Positions 1-12,341 of a stretch of 64,000 nt of DNA are shown here, piece by piece. Numbering within the stretch: position 1 is the first letter of the stretch; each line of letters opens with the position of its first letter. The position numbers and the translations under genes are program-made. This DNA is from Tetmemena sp. SeJ-2015 (taxonomy: Eukaryota > Ciliophora > Spirotrichea > Sporadotrichida > Oxytrichidae): NCBI GenBank assembly GCA_027382625.1, contig JAJKFJ010022898.1, forward strand, positions 1 through 64,000, in the 5' to 3' direction. Under the pieces are notes generated by a model. That model did no database searches and had not been told where the DNA came from. It saw only the letters and a program-made list of their open reading frames with translations.

Positions 1-95
<95 letters not shown>
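1..95. repeat. (CTA)n microsatellite
   Basis: About 31 uninterrupted copies of the trinucleotide CTA open the window and end at a short GC-richer stretch near 96-130. Nothing ties it to a gene. It may continue to the left of the window. Confidence 0.97.
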
Positions 96-97
<2 letters not shown>

Positions 98-2100
98 GGC
101 CAGTCAGCGAAATATTTCCATGGGTGGGCGAACTTGTATTTAACTTATACTACTTACGCAATTTAAAATGATCCTATACTATTAGTTGGTTTGTTCCTTA
201 TCCAGAATTCACAACTTATTGTGAAGAATAAAAAATTCAAAATTTTAATATAAAATTAATTTCTATTTTTATATAAAAAAAATCTTTATAAAAATACAAA
301 AAATCATAATAAATGTGCAATTTTTTAAATTTTTTTAAAATAGAGTATTTTTTATAATTTATGTATATTTAAAATCTATATTGGCCTTGAATGTAAGTTA
401 AATTATATTTTTTATTAAATGAATAGATCTCTTTCTCATTAAAATAAAATTTTTAGATTTTAATTATGCTTCTTATTTTAGAATTTCCCAATTATTTTTC
501 TCTCTCTCTCTTTCTATCTATGTGTCAAGAATTATATTGAGAATAGCGTAAGACTAAGCTCAAAATTTGTATTACCTGGAATTCAAATTGCTTTTATTAA
601 TTCAACCTTGATTTTTAAAGTTTCTTATTCAAATGATTTATCAATAGAGTATTCATTCCACTATGTTTGCAAATTCAGCCAAGCAAAATCCTTCTATCCA
701 AGCAATCTCAGTATTGCGAGATTTCAAAGAAATATACATATTTCCTTTTTTATCTATCATTCTCTCAAAAAAATATTAAGAATAACTCTTATAAAAAGTA
801 ATTTGGTCAACTTAAAATCTTTTTTATTTATAGGGTTAAAAATTTAGATTAGATATAAATAAGATTATTAGCAGATTTAAACCCCCGATTGGGTATTATA
901 AATATAATAAGCTTTTATATCGCATACTAAAACACATCATAACTGGTGTAACCTGTCCCTGAGGCCACGTGTCAACCCATGACGGTGAAAAATTTAAATT
1001 ATTATGCATATTTCATTTTTTCAATTAAATTACTCAATTAAAACGATCGATTTTATGATCATTTCTCTAAATAATTAAGCTAATTTGTTAAGTTTTATAT
1101 TTTCTTAATTTTAAATTAAGGGGAATGAAATTCAGAAAAATAGAACTCCTTTTTTTTTCTCAATAGGAAATTTTCCTAAAAATAGAATCTCACTAATAAA
1201 AAACTAAAAGTTTTTAATTCACAACTGTATTTGCTTATTTAAAATGCTCCTTTAAATAGCTCTTTAATTTTCCTTTCTCAAATTAATTTTAAGCCATATA
1301 TTTGAAAGTAATAAAAGGTTTAATCGAGAAATAAGAACCCACTTCATATTTAAAGATGTTAAAAAAATTAATTTATTTGGCTCTTTTAAAAATAAGAATT
1401 TTATTTTATTTAATTATAACCTAATTTTTTAATGTGATATCTCAAAGATTTTTTACCTTAAAGATTTAGTTATAATTTGATATTTTGATAAATATTCTTC
1501 TCATAATTCTAGTTTCTAACTCTAATGTTGTCAAATATTTTAAAGCTCTTATCTTTATTTGTATGCATTTTAGAATTTAGCCCTAAATTTTAAATTTGTA
1601 TTCTTTCCCTTTGCATATTTCAAGTTTAAAGGATTCTTCTTCTATTTTTGTTGCAAAATAAAATTTAAGATATATTATCTCTGTTAATATTATTTTTCAG
1701 TTTAAAAAGCTAATAAACAGTTTCTATGAATTTATTATCCACCTCTATATTTAATACTTCAAATTTAAAAGATTTATTTATTAATTAATTATTAATTAAT
1801 TATTTTTTTTGGAATTGATTTTGGATAGAAATTATGAAATTAAAATTTAAATAAAAGTATCTATAAATTTGAAAAATCATTAATTTAAATTAAAATATTA
1901 GGATAATAAATTGCAGAAGGTAAAACCTACTTCAAATGTCCCTCAACATCATTAATTATTTTAATCCAAACAAGGCACAGAATAAAAAAATATGCCTTTT
2001 TAAACCTAATTTAAATTTTAAGTCGGTCAGCCGCTATCGAATATAAATAAAAAAGGAACTTTAACATAAATTAAATCGAGGTAACTTGGACCATAAAATA
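96..2100. other. AT-rich spacer without recognised gene
   Basis: About 2 kb of very AT-rich sequence. Short CT-rich runs occur near 500-520. A GC-richer patch at about 880-985 has no convincing frame, tRNA or repeat. The 3' end may hold the 5' flank or first MDS of the first PARP-like gene, since an open frame runs in from about 2,029. No motif shared with the array units was recognised before that point. Confidence 0.5.
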
Positions 2101-5100
2101 ATGAATGATGAAGAAGCCAAGATCATGAACTAAAAGTCCTCCAAACTCAAATTTATCAAAACATATAGAGTTAGACAATAGGAAACGATTAATGGGGAAA
2201 CAAAATTCAAATTCAGAAAATGCTTCCCATTTATTAAAAAAATCTAAATTTTTTAAAAAAAACTGGATTTAAAAAAATTTAATATTTTTTAAATTTACCC
2301 CTTATAACTTTTTATTTTATGTTTTAAATTTTTCCCTAAATTAAGATAAAAAAATTTTTTTTTGTCATGGAAATCTGAGGTTCAAGTCTTTCGCAATTTA
2401 ATTATAGGTCACTCAGAGAATTATCAAAAACAATAGAATCTAAATGAATCTCCCGAACTAAATTTGCCTATAGATATTAGTCATATGAGCAAAGACTCTA
2501 TCGGCTTCCCAATTTCGAAGGAAGGATCAGCTAAAAATTATTCAAAGATGAGTAAGGTACTTTCAAATCCAACAATCGATCATTTTTTAATTAAAAATTA
2601 TCAAAGTTTATGGTTTTCCATAAATTATATCGATTATTCTAGCTCGGATAATAGCGGCTGTCAGAATCTGACTGACATATTTATAAAATTATTATTATTT
2701 ATAAAAATTATTTTTTTAAAAAAAAATTTTGACCCCAAGAAAAAGATATGGCAAAATAATTCAGATCCTTCCAAAGACCCCTTTTTTGAAAAAACAAAAA
2801 TCAATTTTTCTCAAATTTTTTGTTTTTTTTAAAAATAATAAAAACATCAGCAAATTCAAAAGATTGAAGGTAGGCTGCAAAATTATAATTAGATTTTAAA
2901 AGTAATTAAAATATAAAATTTTTTTTAAAAAAACCCTTTTAAATTATATTTGTTTAAAAAAATTTAAAAAAAAAGAGAAATATTTTTTTTATTTTTATTT
3001 TATTTTTTAGTTTTAAATAATCCAAATTTATTAAGAAAAAATTTTTATCATATAATTCAAATATATAAAATTTATTTTATAATAAATTAAATATAAATTT
3101 AAATCGCCTATTTAATTTATAAATTGCAATTTTTAAAATTTAATGCGAGAAAGTTTATAATAAGCAGTTGATGATGATGCTTTGGTAGATAATAATTCTT
3201 ACTGGGGATATTGCTAAAATTAAATATCAGAATAAAAAACAAATTAATCAACAAACCACTAAGAAATAGAAGTAGAGATTTAAGATTAAAAGTAACTCCT
3301 AAAACAAAAATGGGAAAAACTAAAGATAAAAAGATTATAGATACTAAGAAAATATTTAATTTTAAATTAAAAAAAAACTATTTATTTAATTTTTTAAGGG
3401 GAAAAATAAAGGAAAAAAAAATTAAAAAATGGCCAAAAATCTAAAAAATTCCCCATTTTAATAAATTTTCCCCTTTAAAAATTTTTTAAAAAGTTTTTGG
3501 GGGAAAAAAATATAAAATTGCATTTTTAATCTTAAAATTTTTTTAAAAATAATTAAAACCCTTTGTCAAAAAAAAACAAAGAAACCTCCAATTTTTTCCC
3601 AAAAAATATTTGCTTTTTCTTTTTTTTTTTTTAAATTTAAAAAACGTTTTTGGGTAAAAAATTATTTTTTAAGCTTTAAAATTCTCTTGAAAAAATGGAT
3701 TAAAATAAAAAATTTTTTTTTTTAGCAAGTATTCATTTTTTTTACCAAATATTTTAAGAGAAAAAAATCTTGAAAAATTAGGATCAAAATTTTACAATAA
3801 AAAATTAGTCCCTACTGAATAAATTTAAACAGAGAAGGATCATTAAAACTTACAATTTAATAAAGCAACTCCTGCTTTAGATAGATAGCTCTTTAAGGAA
3901 GAATTTAAAGAGACACCATTATTATAAATCTCTCTACATGGGAATTCATCAAATAGAAATAAAAATAGATATCAGCAGCCAAAGACAATTTCAATCGACT
4001 TGGAACCTGAAATATCTAATAACTTAGAAAAGGATAATTACTATTTAGTTCTTCAATTATAATTATTATTTCTAAGTAAAATTAATAGCCTCAAAATAAA
4101 CTGAAGATTTGATTTAGTAGTAATACTATAGATCATAATTTAACATGATAATTTCTTTGTCTAAGAAACTAAATTTAATAAAATTATTAGATGAAAGGAG
4201 AAGAAGAAAGAAATAATTCAAGAGTAATTTAAATAATTAAATTTAATTTTTCCCCTACAGGTAAATTAAAGAAGCGCTTTAAGAATTTTTTATTTTAAAT
4301 AAGATAATAAAAAGGATGTGCTTATAGAAGGGGGGAAAAATTAAAGAGAGAATTAAAAACCCTATTTTGACTTTTAGAAGGTTCTTTTAAAATTTAAATT
4401 ATAGCAAACATTGTAAAAAGAAAACTTTGAATAGATTTCATACTCCTATTCATCTACCTTCCTTACTTTTTGAGAAATAAGTTTTAAATTAAATTTTTTA
4501 CTTTTTTTCATTATGTTAAGTTTCAATTTTAACCCATCTAAAAATTAAATTTTTTTTTACGAAATTTATTCCAATTGCAAGTTCTAATCCCTAGAGCTCT
4601 TCCCAATAATTAGGATTGCTAAAAAGAGTTTAGTAATCTACAGATATTGGAATTTAGCTTCGATTTTCCAAACTTCTGGGATAATACACTATCTCACAAC
4701 TTTAATTTACATTAAGACTGAAGAAATTTAAAGTTAAATAGCAGGTATAATTGAAAACTTAAGTTAATTTTCATGCATGTATCTGGTTATGCATCTGAAA
4801 AGTATCGAAGTGGATGGATCTCAGTAATAACTAAACTGGAATCATTATTGCGAGAACATTCACTGCTGCTTATCATAAGTAGATTGATTGAGCGTCGCAC
4901 TCATTATTTTTGTATTCCCTGATACTAAATCAGGAGTTTGCCACTTGTTCTGAGACGGGGATCGATCCTCATCCTTCTGAAACCTTTCTCAATCAAATTT
5001 GTTGTAACATTTCCCTTGATCTCGCGCTGTCTATGGAAAATTTGCATTGAGAAGGAGTAGAGGACCTGGATCTCTGCTTATTTTGCCTCCAAGTTCTATC

Positions 5101-8100
5101 TCTAGAATCCCTTATATGCTTTAGAAGGTGCTATCCGAAACTGCTACTCTGCTTTTTCACTTTTGCGCTGCCCTCCCTTCATTTCCACCCACCTTAATAT
5201 AGATAATAATTTAACTTACTATTCCATGCCTGTTTTGTTTAACAACTTGTTAAGGGCTTATAAAAAGTTAAATTGTAAAAACAAACTCAAAGTATTTTCC
5301 TCAACTTCTATTACTTTATCTTTTAAACTTGCAAATGGTATATTTAGTTTAAAAGGAAATTTAAAATTTTAATAACCAAGTAGTACAAAGCATTTATGTC
5401 TACGCCCTGAAGAGAGATAAAAAAATTCTAGAGGAGGAGTAAGCGAAACTTTTTCAGTTCATTTCTCCAATTTAAAAGTATATTTGAAAATTCTATTTCT
5501 GAGTATCTTGGAAGTGCAAGAAATCTATTTCAATTTATCTGTATAGCCATAATTATAATCTTGTTTTGCAAAGTTGCATTCCCTATCACAAAGAGAAGTT
5601 TGATTTGATCAGCACTTACTTTAACGATTACATTATGCGTATTCCCTTAGCTCTTCCGTCTGTATCTAATTTTTCCCCTTTTATTTAATTAGACTTCTAT
5701 GAGTGAATACAGCTTCTTGAAAATGCTTAAGACTCCAGCCGTTTCCGATTCCCTACTAAGATACCTTTAAAGCCACAGAGAAAGTACTGAGTCTCTTCTC
5801 GTACTATAAGGTTAGGGAAAAATTTTGGCTACGATATAGATCTTTTTCAAACTCCTTTCAGATGCAATAGGTCTCTTGTAAACATAGTAGAGAAGAAGTT
5901 TATGATAAATTATATTTCATTATAAACGAAATTTTAATAAATAATTTATACTAGAATTTTAATTTTGATAGCAGAAATTTAAAATGTCAACTTTCTTAAT
6001 GAGCAAGATCAAGAGCAGTATTTATAGGGCGTTGAAATCGTAGCTGATAAAATAGAGGAGATTCACATTCCTTACAGTTTAAGCAAAGAAATTTAGAGAA
6101 ATTACTCCCAAGACATTCTTATAATTGGCTTCGAATAAAATGGAATTATAATTTGTTATTAAGTTTACAACATATATTTTAAAGAATGTGACAAAGCGGT
6201 AAATCTTCTAAATAATTTGGTGCGCGACATGTTTCAGAAGAAGATATGCATACCAAATTATGTGAATTCTAATTATAATTATTATTTTTTTGTATTATCT
6301 TCAGGATCAAAATGTGCTAGCTTTAGTGAGCTAATCAATAGTAGAAATCACCTAATTAGGCTTTTTTGCTTCAATAAAGCCCATTTAATAAGAATCACTA
6401 CCTGAGGAATAGGCAAAGTAAATCCCTGATGTTTATTAAATGAAGTTCATGCTTTGCGTATTTGGAGATATATAAAAATATTATTCAATTCTATTTAATT
6501 CTCTAAATTGTAAAAAAAATTAAACCAAATGATAGATCATATTTTATTATAGATGGAACTAATGTTTCTGCGTTGATTTAAAATGAGAGATATCCTAGCA
6601 GAATTGGAGAAAAAATATTCATTTTTTAGTTTTGAAAACTCAAAGACAAAGAAAAGTATTAAATAAAGAGATAAGTCAAGCAGCAACTATATATCTATAT
6701 TACGAACTTAGAATTATTTAAATCATTTTTTATTGAAGAAAATTGTCTTTTTTTTAACTAGAAAATCCTTTTCTCGAAGAGTATTTAACTTTTGACAACT
6801 GTACAGAGCTAAAGCAACTCTCAAAAGAACTGGGAACAGCTATAACTTTTGAAAAGTTAAAATGCACTTATATTTTTACTCCTTATCTTTATTTAAGGGA
6901 AGCTTTCATTTTAGTTGCAGTTTTGATAATGAAAAAGAAATATAGAGCAAACTTCTAGAATTTGAAAAACAGAAATTGACAATTATAAAAAAGCAAAAAT
7001 ATCAGACTAGAAAGCCATCAATGCTCTTTTTCAGAAGCCACTAGACTTTTAAGAAAATAAGTTTACATGTTATTTGCATATATCTTTTGGGAGAAGAAGT
7101 TTTAGGTTTAGATACTTAAATAAAAATTGTAAAGTGTGATAGTAAAAACCATTAATTAAAGATAAAGATAAGAAATTTTGATGCCCTAGAGGAATAATTA
7201 TAGGATGATTTTTAATGGTTGATAGGATATTGCTGAAAGCTCAAATAAATGGACAAGAAATAGAGATTCCTCCTATTTTGTATTCTTCTTAATTCAATTT
7301 AAAATCTACCATGAAGATGAAGCAGACATGGAAGAGTAATATATGTAGAGCTCGTTCCTTTTCAATATCACAATTTGGAGGTCACTAAAAACACCCTCCA
7401 CCTCTTTAAAAAAGAGGATATTCTGTGCGAGGTAGAACATCATTCTAATCGCGAGCCGACGACCATGAGTTTTTTACAGACAAGGGGGAAATTCGAGAAT
7501 GAGAATGAGGAAACACTGTCAAACTGATACTTCGCTTTTAAAATGATAAATGCCAGGTCACTTATCTAGGGGGCGTTTGACCCTGCTTTTTACATTTACG
7601 GCTAGCTTATTATCTCAATTGCTACATTATACACATGGCGACAGCAAAAACTAGAAGGAAAGGACACACCAAGGCATTCTTGACTGATATATAAGAATTT
7701 AGAAACAGCAAGTAACGGGTAATCATAGAAGTGTAGATAAAGTGTATGATACTCCCAGTCAAAGTTTTTTAATGCAAAAAGGATTTAGCTCCAAGCTTCT
7801 ATCAAGATTCCGCTGTCTTGAGTGGAACGGAAAGAGAGTTTATTGCAAATACGCTGGTGGAAGATATATAGACGAGTTGCGTTTTTGTACACCCACCCCC
7901 CTAATCGCACCAATTAATAGAAGAGCATAACCAAGATCAATCAATCAAGATACTTTTAAGGCAAGCTGTCAGGTCAAGACCCTCAGTCGAACAGGCAAGG
8001 CATCATAGAAGGTATGAAGGTCAAGGCAATGATTAGAGTTCCTTAAGTGTAGAGTCTGGAGATTTGGAAGAGTTGGAAAAGGAGTTGAGTAGAGGTGAGA

Positions 8101-11100
8101 ATAAGTTAAGAAGGACAAGTTGTTTGTTAAAATGTAAGGGAACTTCGATCGAGCATCAAAACTCAATCGAAAGAGGCAAGAAAGGCATCGATCAAGGGAG
8201 GATTGAAAAATAGAGGTTACCAAGACAACTGGACCTTGTAGGAGTCAAATGAGGCAAAGGAAGATCTGGGGCCTCTAGAGAAGATTTTTCCGTTTGAGAG
8301 ATACAGCGAAGTTGATTGTCATCTCTGTTCCTAGTGTAACTGATACTTTCTAAATTCAAAACTTTTGGTTAAATTCAACAGGGAAAAGTGAATACTTCAA
8401 CATCAATTTGGTGCGATTTGGGGTGATCACTTCTAATTCATTCAGTCACGCACATCTGGCCCAATTAAGAACTAAGATCTTTTCTTTCAACTTCAAGAAA
8501 TGGCATTAGAATAATTTAGGGAGGGAGCTGAAGGTGAGCAGACATGAAAAGCTCAAGCTAGTTATGTGAAAATTCTGCCTAAATGTAAAATAATAAATTA
8601 CTCCACAAGTCTTCAAAGCATGCTAAAACCGGGAAATGGGAAAAACGAAAGCCGAAGAATTAGGACCATTATCACAAATGAGACCTCAAGAAAATAATTT
8701 TGACTCTCAACTGAAAGAAATGATGAAACACTAAATCTAAACAAATCTCTACTAAAAGACACTCAGGCAATTATGTATTAGAAGAATTGCATATTAAAAT
8801 AAGTAATTTATAATAATTCAGGGATGTAATCACTAAAAATTATTTATCTTTCTTATTAAAGTAAAATCAACTTCTTGTCCGTTTATTTGAACTTTCTACA
8901 ACATGCTATCACTCATTCATATTCATCCTATATAAGACATTTAAGATTTTTAATATAATTTTCTAATGAGGATTAGGAAGTGGCGATGTGGTAAGTGAGA
9001 GAAACTGGAATGGATGAAATTAATGCTGACGAGGTGGATGAACTCCAAGAAGCTTGGAGAATTCTAGATGGCCACCTTAATTTCGTGATTGATTTCCTAT
9101 GATCTTTATTTTATTTATGATTGAAGGTGCTTACCAAAAGCGGCTTAAAACTTAACGAGACTCAGAGTTCCCAGTTCGAAAAGCTTTCATCGGAGACACG
9201 ACAGAAGTGCTATAGTAATATAAGCAATATCTAAAATAAATTTTCTAATTTCCTTTTAAAGTATGAGAAGAGACTCTCGTCAGGAATCCTGTAACCGTGC
9301 CTGATTTATCAAAATACTCTAAATAATTTCTTTGAAAAGAATATCAACACTCTCACAGTAAGATAATTATCTTTTCTTATTAAGTTACTGATAGATCTAT
9401 TATAAATTTTAATCTTGTTCTTATACACTTTTAATATTTTATTTAAAATAATCTAGCCATTAAGAAGACAAGTAAAACCACTTAAATTTGTTTTAATTTT
9501 TTTCTTCTCACTACTGAATTCGAAAAGCGGATACAGTCCAAGGAAAAGCTGTTCTTTAAATAGTAAATTGCAATAAGTTTAATGACACTTTTAGCGATTT
9601 CAATTTGTTTTTATGTTAAATAGCTTTTTATATAATACTTTAATTAAAATTAAACTTAGAATTATTTATTGTATTTATTAAAGCAATTATTCCTTATTAG
9701 AATCCTTAATTATTTTAATAGCGAGTTATAAAAAGCCAAAGCTCGAAATATCTGGTTTGGGTAAAAATATTCGAGACTTTTTGAATGTGATGGCGGACAT
9801 ATTCTTGCATTAATTTTAGAATAATGAAAAATAAAATTCTAAATAACAATAAAAGTAATTTAATATAACTTTTCAATTTTTACAAATATTTTAATTCTCT
9901 TAAAATTCAAAAATGATTTAGATATATAATTGATTACACAATAGATCTGAACTATGAGAAGAAGAGCTTTATATTTTTAAGAATTAAATTTTTTAGAAAA
10001 TAAAATATTTACTATTTTAATATTAATGTAAAAGAGTTAATTCTCGAATAATATACTCTAGCGATATCAAACCTGCAATTTAGACAAAGATCTCATCTTT
10101 GAAGTTCATTTGAGATTCAATTGCATCAAAATTATTATTAATGAAATACGATTGCCTTATCGAAAGTTTAATTAAAATAATGAAATCATGTTTTAAAATT
10201 GATCCTTTAACTTTAAACAATACAATTGAGAAATATAGATTATACCTTACTTTCGAACAGGCGCAGTGATGATAGGATGCTAAATAGAAAAGCTCAAATT
10301 GAAATGAAGTTTAATAGCTATATTCTTCACATATTATCATGGTATTTTAACTAAAGATTTGTAAAAGATAATAGCTTTAAAAAGGATATGTCAGTTTTCA
10401 ATGCATGAGAGTCTCGTAAAAGTAAACGAGCTTGCCTACAGAGTAAAATATTTCAGTTGCTAAAAATTGTATTATTCATGCTTTATTTAAATTTAATTGG
10501 TTCCTTGTATCTCTCTCAATCTTTGATAAACTGTATGTATTTGACTTATAATGTGATCAACTTTCTTAAAAATTAAATGCCTACTAAGTATCAGTAACTA
10601 TGAGATTTCTTGATCATGGGTAGAACAGCGACTAAGCTAGTAATGGCTCCAGAATTTCTTATCAAGCTCAGCTATCTACAATCTTCCTCTAAATTGGAAG
10701 AATTTGAATCAATGTCCTTGATAAAGAATAAATCTCATTTTTCTTTACATAGAATTAATAAAGGATATCAGCTTAGCTTTTGAATTTAAATTATAAGCTC
10801 GAACTAATAAAATTTTCAAATTGAAAAAAAATCATTTATACTTTTCTTCTAATTTTAAACTATATGCTTATCAGGAATTATTAATTACATTTGATTATCC
10901 ATTATGAATCATTTGTTTTTAAAGAGGAATTAATTACTTAATCTTTATATTTAAAATATATAATCTTATAGAAATTTTGCTCATAATTACGGTACGGGAG
11001 CGCCTAAGATTTTAAAGAATTCGAGAGACTGAGAGATAAGTTTATCTCACTCGGCAATTAGAAATTTAACGTGACTAAGATAGAGAGAATCTAAAATCCT

Positions 11101-12341
11101 TACTTGTGGGTGATTAATTAAGAAGAATAAAAATTTAAGATGAAATATTCTTCCATAATATGTTAGGATATTTATTGTGGTTGAAATTCGAACATGAAAG
11201 AAAGAGACTCGAGGAAAGAGATGATGAACCTCCTATTGTTCTTATTTTTTTAAGTATAAATCTATAATTATTATTTTTCAAGATCTATACCATGGAACTA
11301 GCAACACTCATCCAATTATTCATCAAAATAAACTTCTTCTTATTTTTTGAATTCTTGACTCATCTCGCTTTTACGTTTATTTGTAAAATCATTTTTAATT
11401 TAGTTTCTCTTAGCTAAATTATTAGAAATTTATATAATATGGATTTAAATATTTACCTTTTTCCTTGATAAAATGAAGACACTTATTATGAGTACGTTTC
11501 TAAATAATTTAAATAAACTCAAAGCATGAAAACTGCATAAATTAAAATTTTCTTTTATTGAGAACTTTGTTTTTATAATGAATGAAAATATTAAAATCCA
11601 AGTAACATAGTTTTGTCTCACGAAGGATTTGATATTCGCTGGGCTAATCCAGATTATATAAAAAATAGATTGTCTCTGGGGCAAGGCTCTCTACTTTTCA
11701 GTCACTTCAGAGTACACTAAAATATATTTAGATGATCAATAAGGAATTAATAATATTTTAGAGTACTCTCACAGTTATGCTTATAATAGCTCAGACTCAG
11801 TAAAGTGCATGATATAGGCAAAGGTAATCACAGGCAATCATATTTACCTTCCTCAAGAACCCATAACTACGCTTCCATTAAATTATCACTCAATAATTTG
11901 AAAAATTTGGTTTTTCCTTTGGTGCCTGATTAAGATTTCAGCTATGACTCTGTTTAGGGAATAACTAGACAAATAATTATAAAAAGTAGCTCTATAATTT
12001 AATTACTATTTCTTTATATTTATTCTGCAAAGATTACTATTTTTTAGAGGAATATTCTATACTTTATTTAAAGGTTAGAAGAGTTAAGATTTTATAAGTG
12101 ATGTCTTAAAAGTTTTAGAGAAGAGCACTTATAATTCAGACAGAAATCTAGTTGTGATTTCTAAATAAATGCTCTTTAACTCTTTGAATTAGAAAATATT
12201 AAATCCTAAAAATGATCTTTATTCAAATTAAAAAAAATAAAGAATTTAATTTTTATAACTAGAGGTTATGAGGTGTTTATGGTTTTGGAGAATTGTAAGG
12301 CATACCCTGATTACATAATCTACTATGAGGAAGTTTAATGA
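2101..12341 (+). CDS. Unit 0: diverged, scrambled WWE-PARP gene (precursor span)
   Basis: First and most diverged of five paralogous ADP-ribosyltransferase genes. N-terminal MDSs at about 2.1-4.1 kb are low complexity and only loosely like the other copies. Clear homologues of the central region follow: DIDLF near 5.83 kb, a GFECDK junction at 6.13-6.19 kb, and NPFLEEYL near 6.76 kb. The WWE core MDS lies at about 8.97-9.1 kb, with its C-terminal part at 9.26-9.36 kb. The PARP domain occupies about 11.0-12.34 kb: histidine in LYHGTSNTHP, tyrosine in WGKALYFS, and last triad position in EVFMVLEN, where valine replaces the glutamate of polymerising PARPs. The frame ends at TGA 12,339-12,341. 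One MDS is out of order and one IES carries a 1.73-kb transposon. The ATG at 2,101 is a guess. Mono-ADP-ribosyltransferase activity is inferred from the triad. Confidence 0.72.
2581..2634 (+). other. IES in unit 0, pointer ATCGAT
   Basis: The pointer is at 2,575-2,580 and 2,629-2,634. Removing 54 bp joins NPTID to YSSSDNSG in frame. The next insert, ending near 2,733 with pointer GAC, joins NLTD to PKKKIWQNN. Confidence 0.7.
4798..4920 (+). other. Out-of-order MDS of unit 0 (scrambled segment)
   Basis: This 123-bp coding segment encodes a stretch ending in IERRTHYFCIP, matching the block that in copies A-D reads QILNGSQIYIFIPFLSEKYY. It starts with AAAAGTAT (4,798-4,805), repeated at 5,474-5,481 at the end of the upstream-coding block. 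It ends with ATTCCCT (4,914-4,920), repeated at 5,578-5,584 at the start of the downstream-coding block. Joining 5,481 to 4,806 gives SPIQKYRSGWIS and joining 4,920 to 5,585 gives FCIPYHKEKF. Both junctions are in frame with no TGA. The physical order is therefore 3-1-2 relative to reading order, all on one strand. Confidence 0.85.
4921..5481 (+). other. Unit 0 MDS block that precedes the displaced segment in reading order
   Basis: Plus-strand frames here match the block that lies upstream in copies A-D. LEGAIRNCYSAFSLLRCPPF (about 5,120-5,180) aligns with LASNIYTTFRNLLSRNPYEV. VVQSIYVYALKRDKKILEEE (from about 5,386) aligns with KIQSIHLYARQKDAQILESE. An AT-rich IES lies between, about 5,200-5,380, exact ends not fixed. 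A 94-codon open frame on the minus strand (5,182-4,901) overlaps but contains many TAA/TAG codons and has no homology in the array. The block ends with pointer AAAAGTAT. Confidence 0.65.
7200..7261 (+). repeat. Left terminal inverted repeat of the 1.73-kb element
   Basis: 62 bp starting ATAGGATGAT; inverted partner at 8,870-8,931, about 82% identical without gaps. Confidence 0.85.
7321..7527 (+). CDS. Partial open frame inside the 1.73-kb element
   Basis: A frame of 68 codons open after TGA 7,318-7,320 and ending at TGA 7,525-7,527. It contains LEVTKNTLHLFKKEDILCEV and ends ENENEETLSN. Its only ATG is close to the end, so it may be the last segment of something longer. With a one-stop code such lengths are common by chance. 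No family recognised. Confidence 0.25.
   Translation, partial: SRHGRVIYVELVPFQYHNLEVTKNTLHLFKKEDILCEVEHHSNREPTTMSFLQTRGKFENENEETLSN
7635..8252 (+). CDS. Hypothetical protein inside the 1.73-kb element
   Basis: 205 codons from ATG 7,635 to TGA 8,250-8,252, starting MATAKTRRKGHTKAF and containing SGTEREFIANTLVEDIQT and an acidic stretch ESGDLEELEKELSRGE. It reads several TAA/TAG as Gln. A second plus-strand frame (about 8,088-8,351) overlaps its 3' third and looks equally protein-like, ending in a Cys cluster CHLCSQCN; a single indel could join them. A minus-strand frame (8,223-7,969) with a leucine-rich look overlaps as well. The family is not recognised, and chance opening under a one-stop code cannot be excluded. 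Confidence 0.4.
8870..8931 (-). repeat. Right terminal inverted repeat of the 1.73-kb element
   Basis: Reverse complement starts ATAGGATGAATATGAATG, the best match to the other members of this TIR family in the window. Confidence 0.85.

Larger units (their letters stand above)
7200..8931. mobile_element. 1,732-bp TIR element nested in an IES
   Basis: The element is bounded by 62-bp terminal inverted repeats (7,200-7,261 and 8,870-8,931) that match at about 51 of 62 positions; the outer end is ATAGGATGA. It lies 6 bp inside the left pointer. The interior is GC-richer than neighbouring IESs and holds overlapping plus-strand open frames (7,321-7,527; 7,635-8,252; about 8,088-8,351). No DDE transposase signature was recognised. 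The outer TIR resembles the ends of the elements at 24.3 kb and 35.4 kb. It may be a non-autonomous DNA transposon, or one whose transposase has decayed. Confidence 0.8.
7194..8972 (+). other. 1,779-bp IES in unit 0 carrying a transposon, pointer GAGGA
   Basis: Pointer GAGGA lies at 7,189-7,193 and 8,968-8,972. Excision gives FDALEDQEVAMWQ, aligning with DYFAVRDIQLLRWQY of copy A, at the entry to the WWE domain. The same junction in copy A is a 27-bp IES, so the position is old and the length was gained by insertion of the element at 7,200-8,931. Confidence 0.82.

Noticed and set aside
1..95. Telomere or CRISPR-like repeat
   Set aside because: A plain CTA trinucleotide run; it is neither the C4A4-type ciliate telomere nor a spacer-separated repeat.
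4901..5182. 94-codon minus-strand frame read as an antisense gene nested in an IES
   Set aside because: The plus-strand frame over the same bases aligns with the conserved block of copies A-D; the minus frame is unusually rich in TAA/TAG codons and has no homologue in the array.
7969..8223. Leucine-rich-looking minus-strand frame inside the 1.73-kb element
   Set aside because: Short, without a normal ATG, and opposite a longer plus-strand frame; one-stop codes give many such frames by chance.
2101..12341. Reading unit 0 as unrelated AT-rich ORFs
   Set aside because: When IESs are removed, consecutive blocks match copies A-D in order (GFECDK, NPFLEEYL, FWEKKF, WWE and PARP motifs), except for the one displaced segment.
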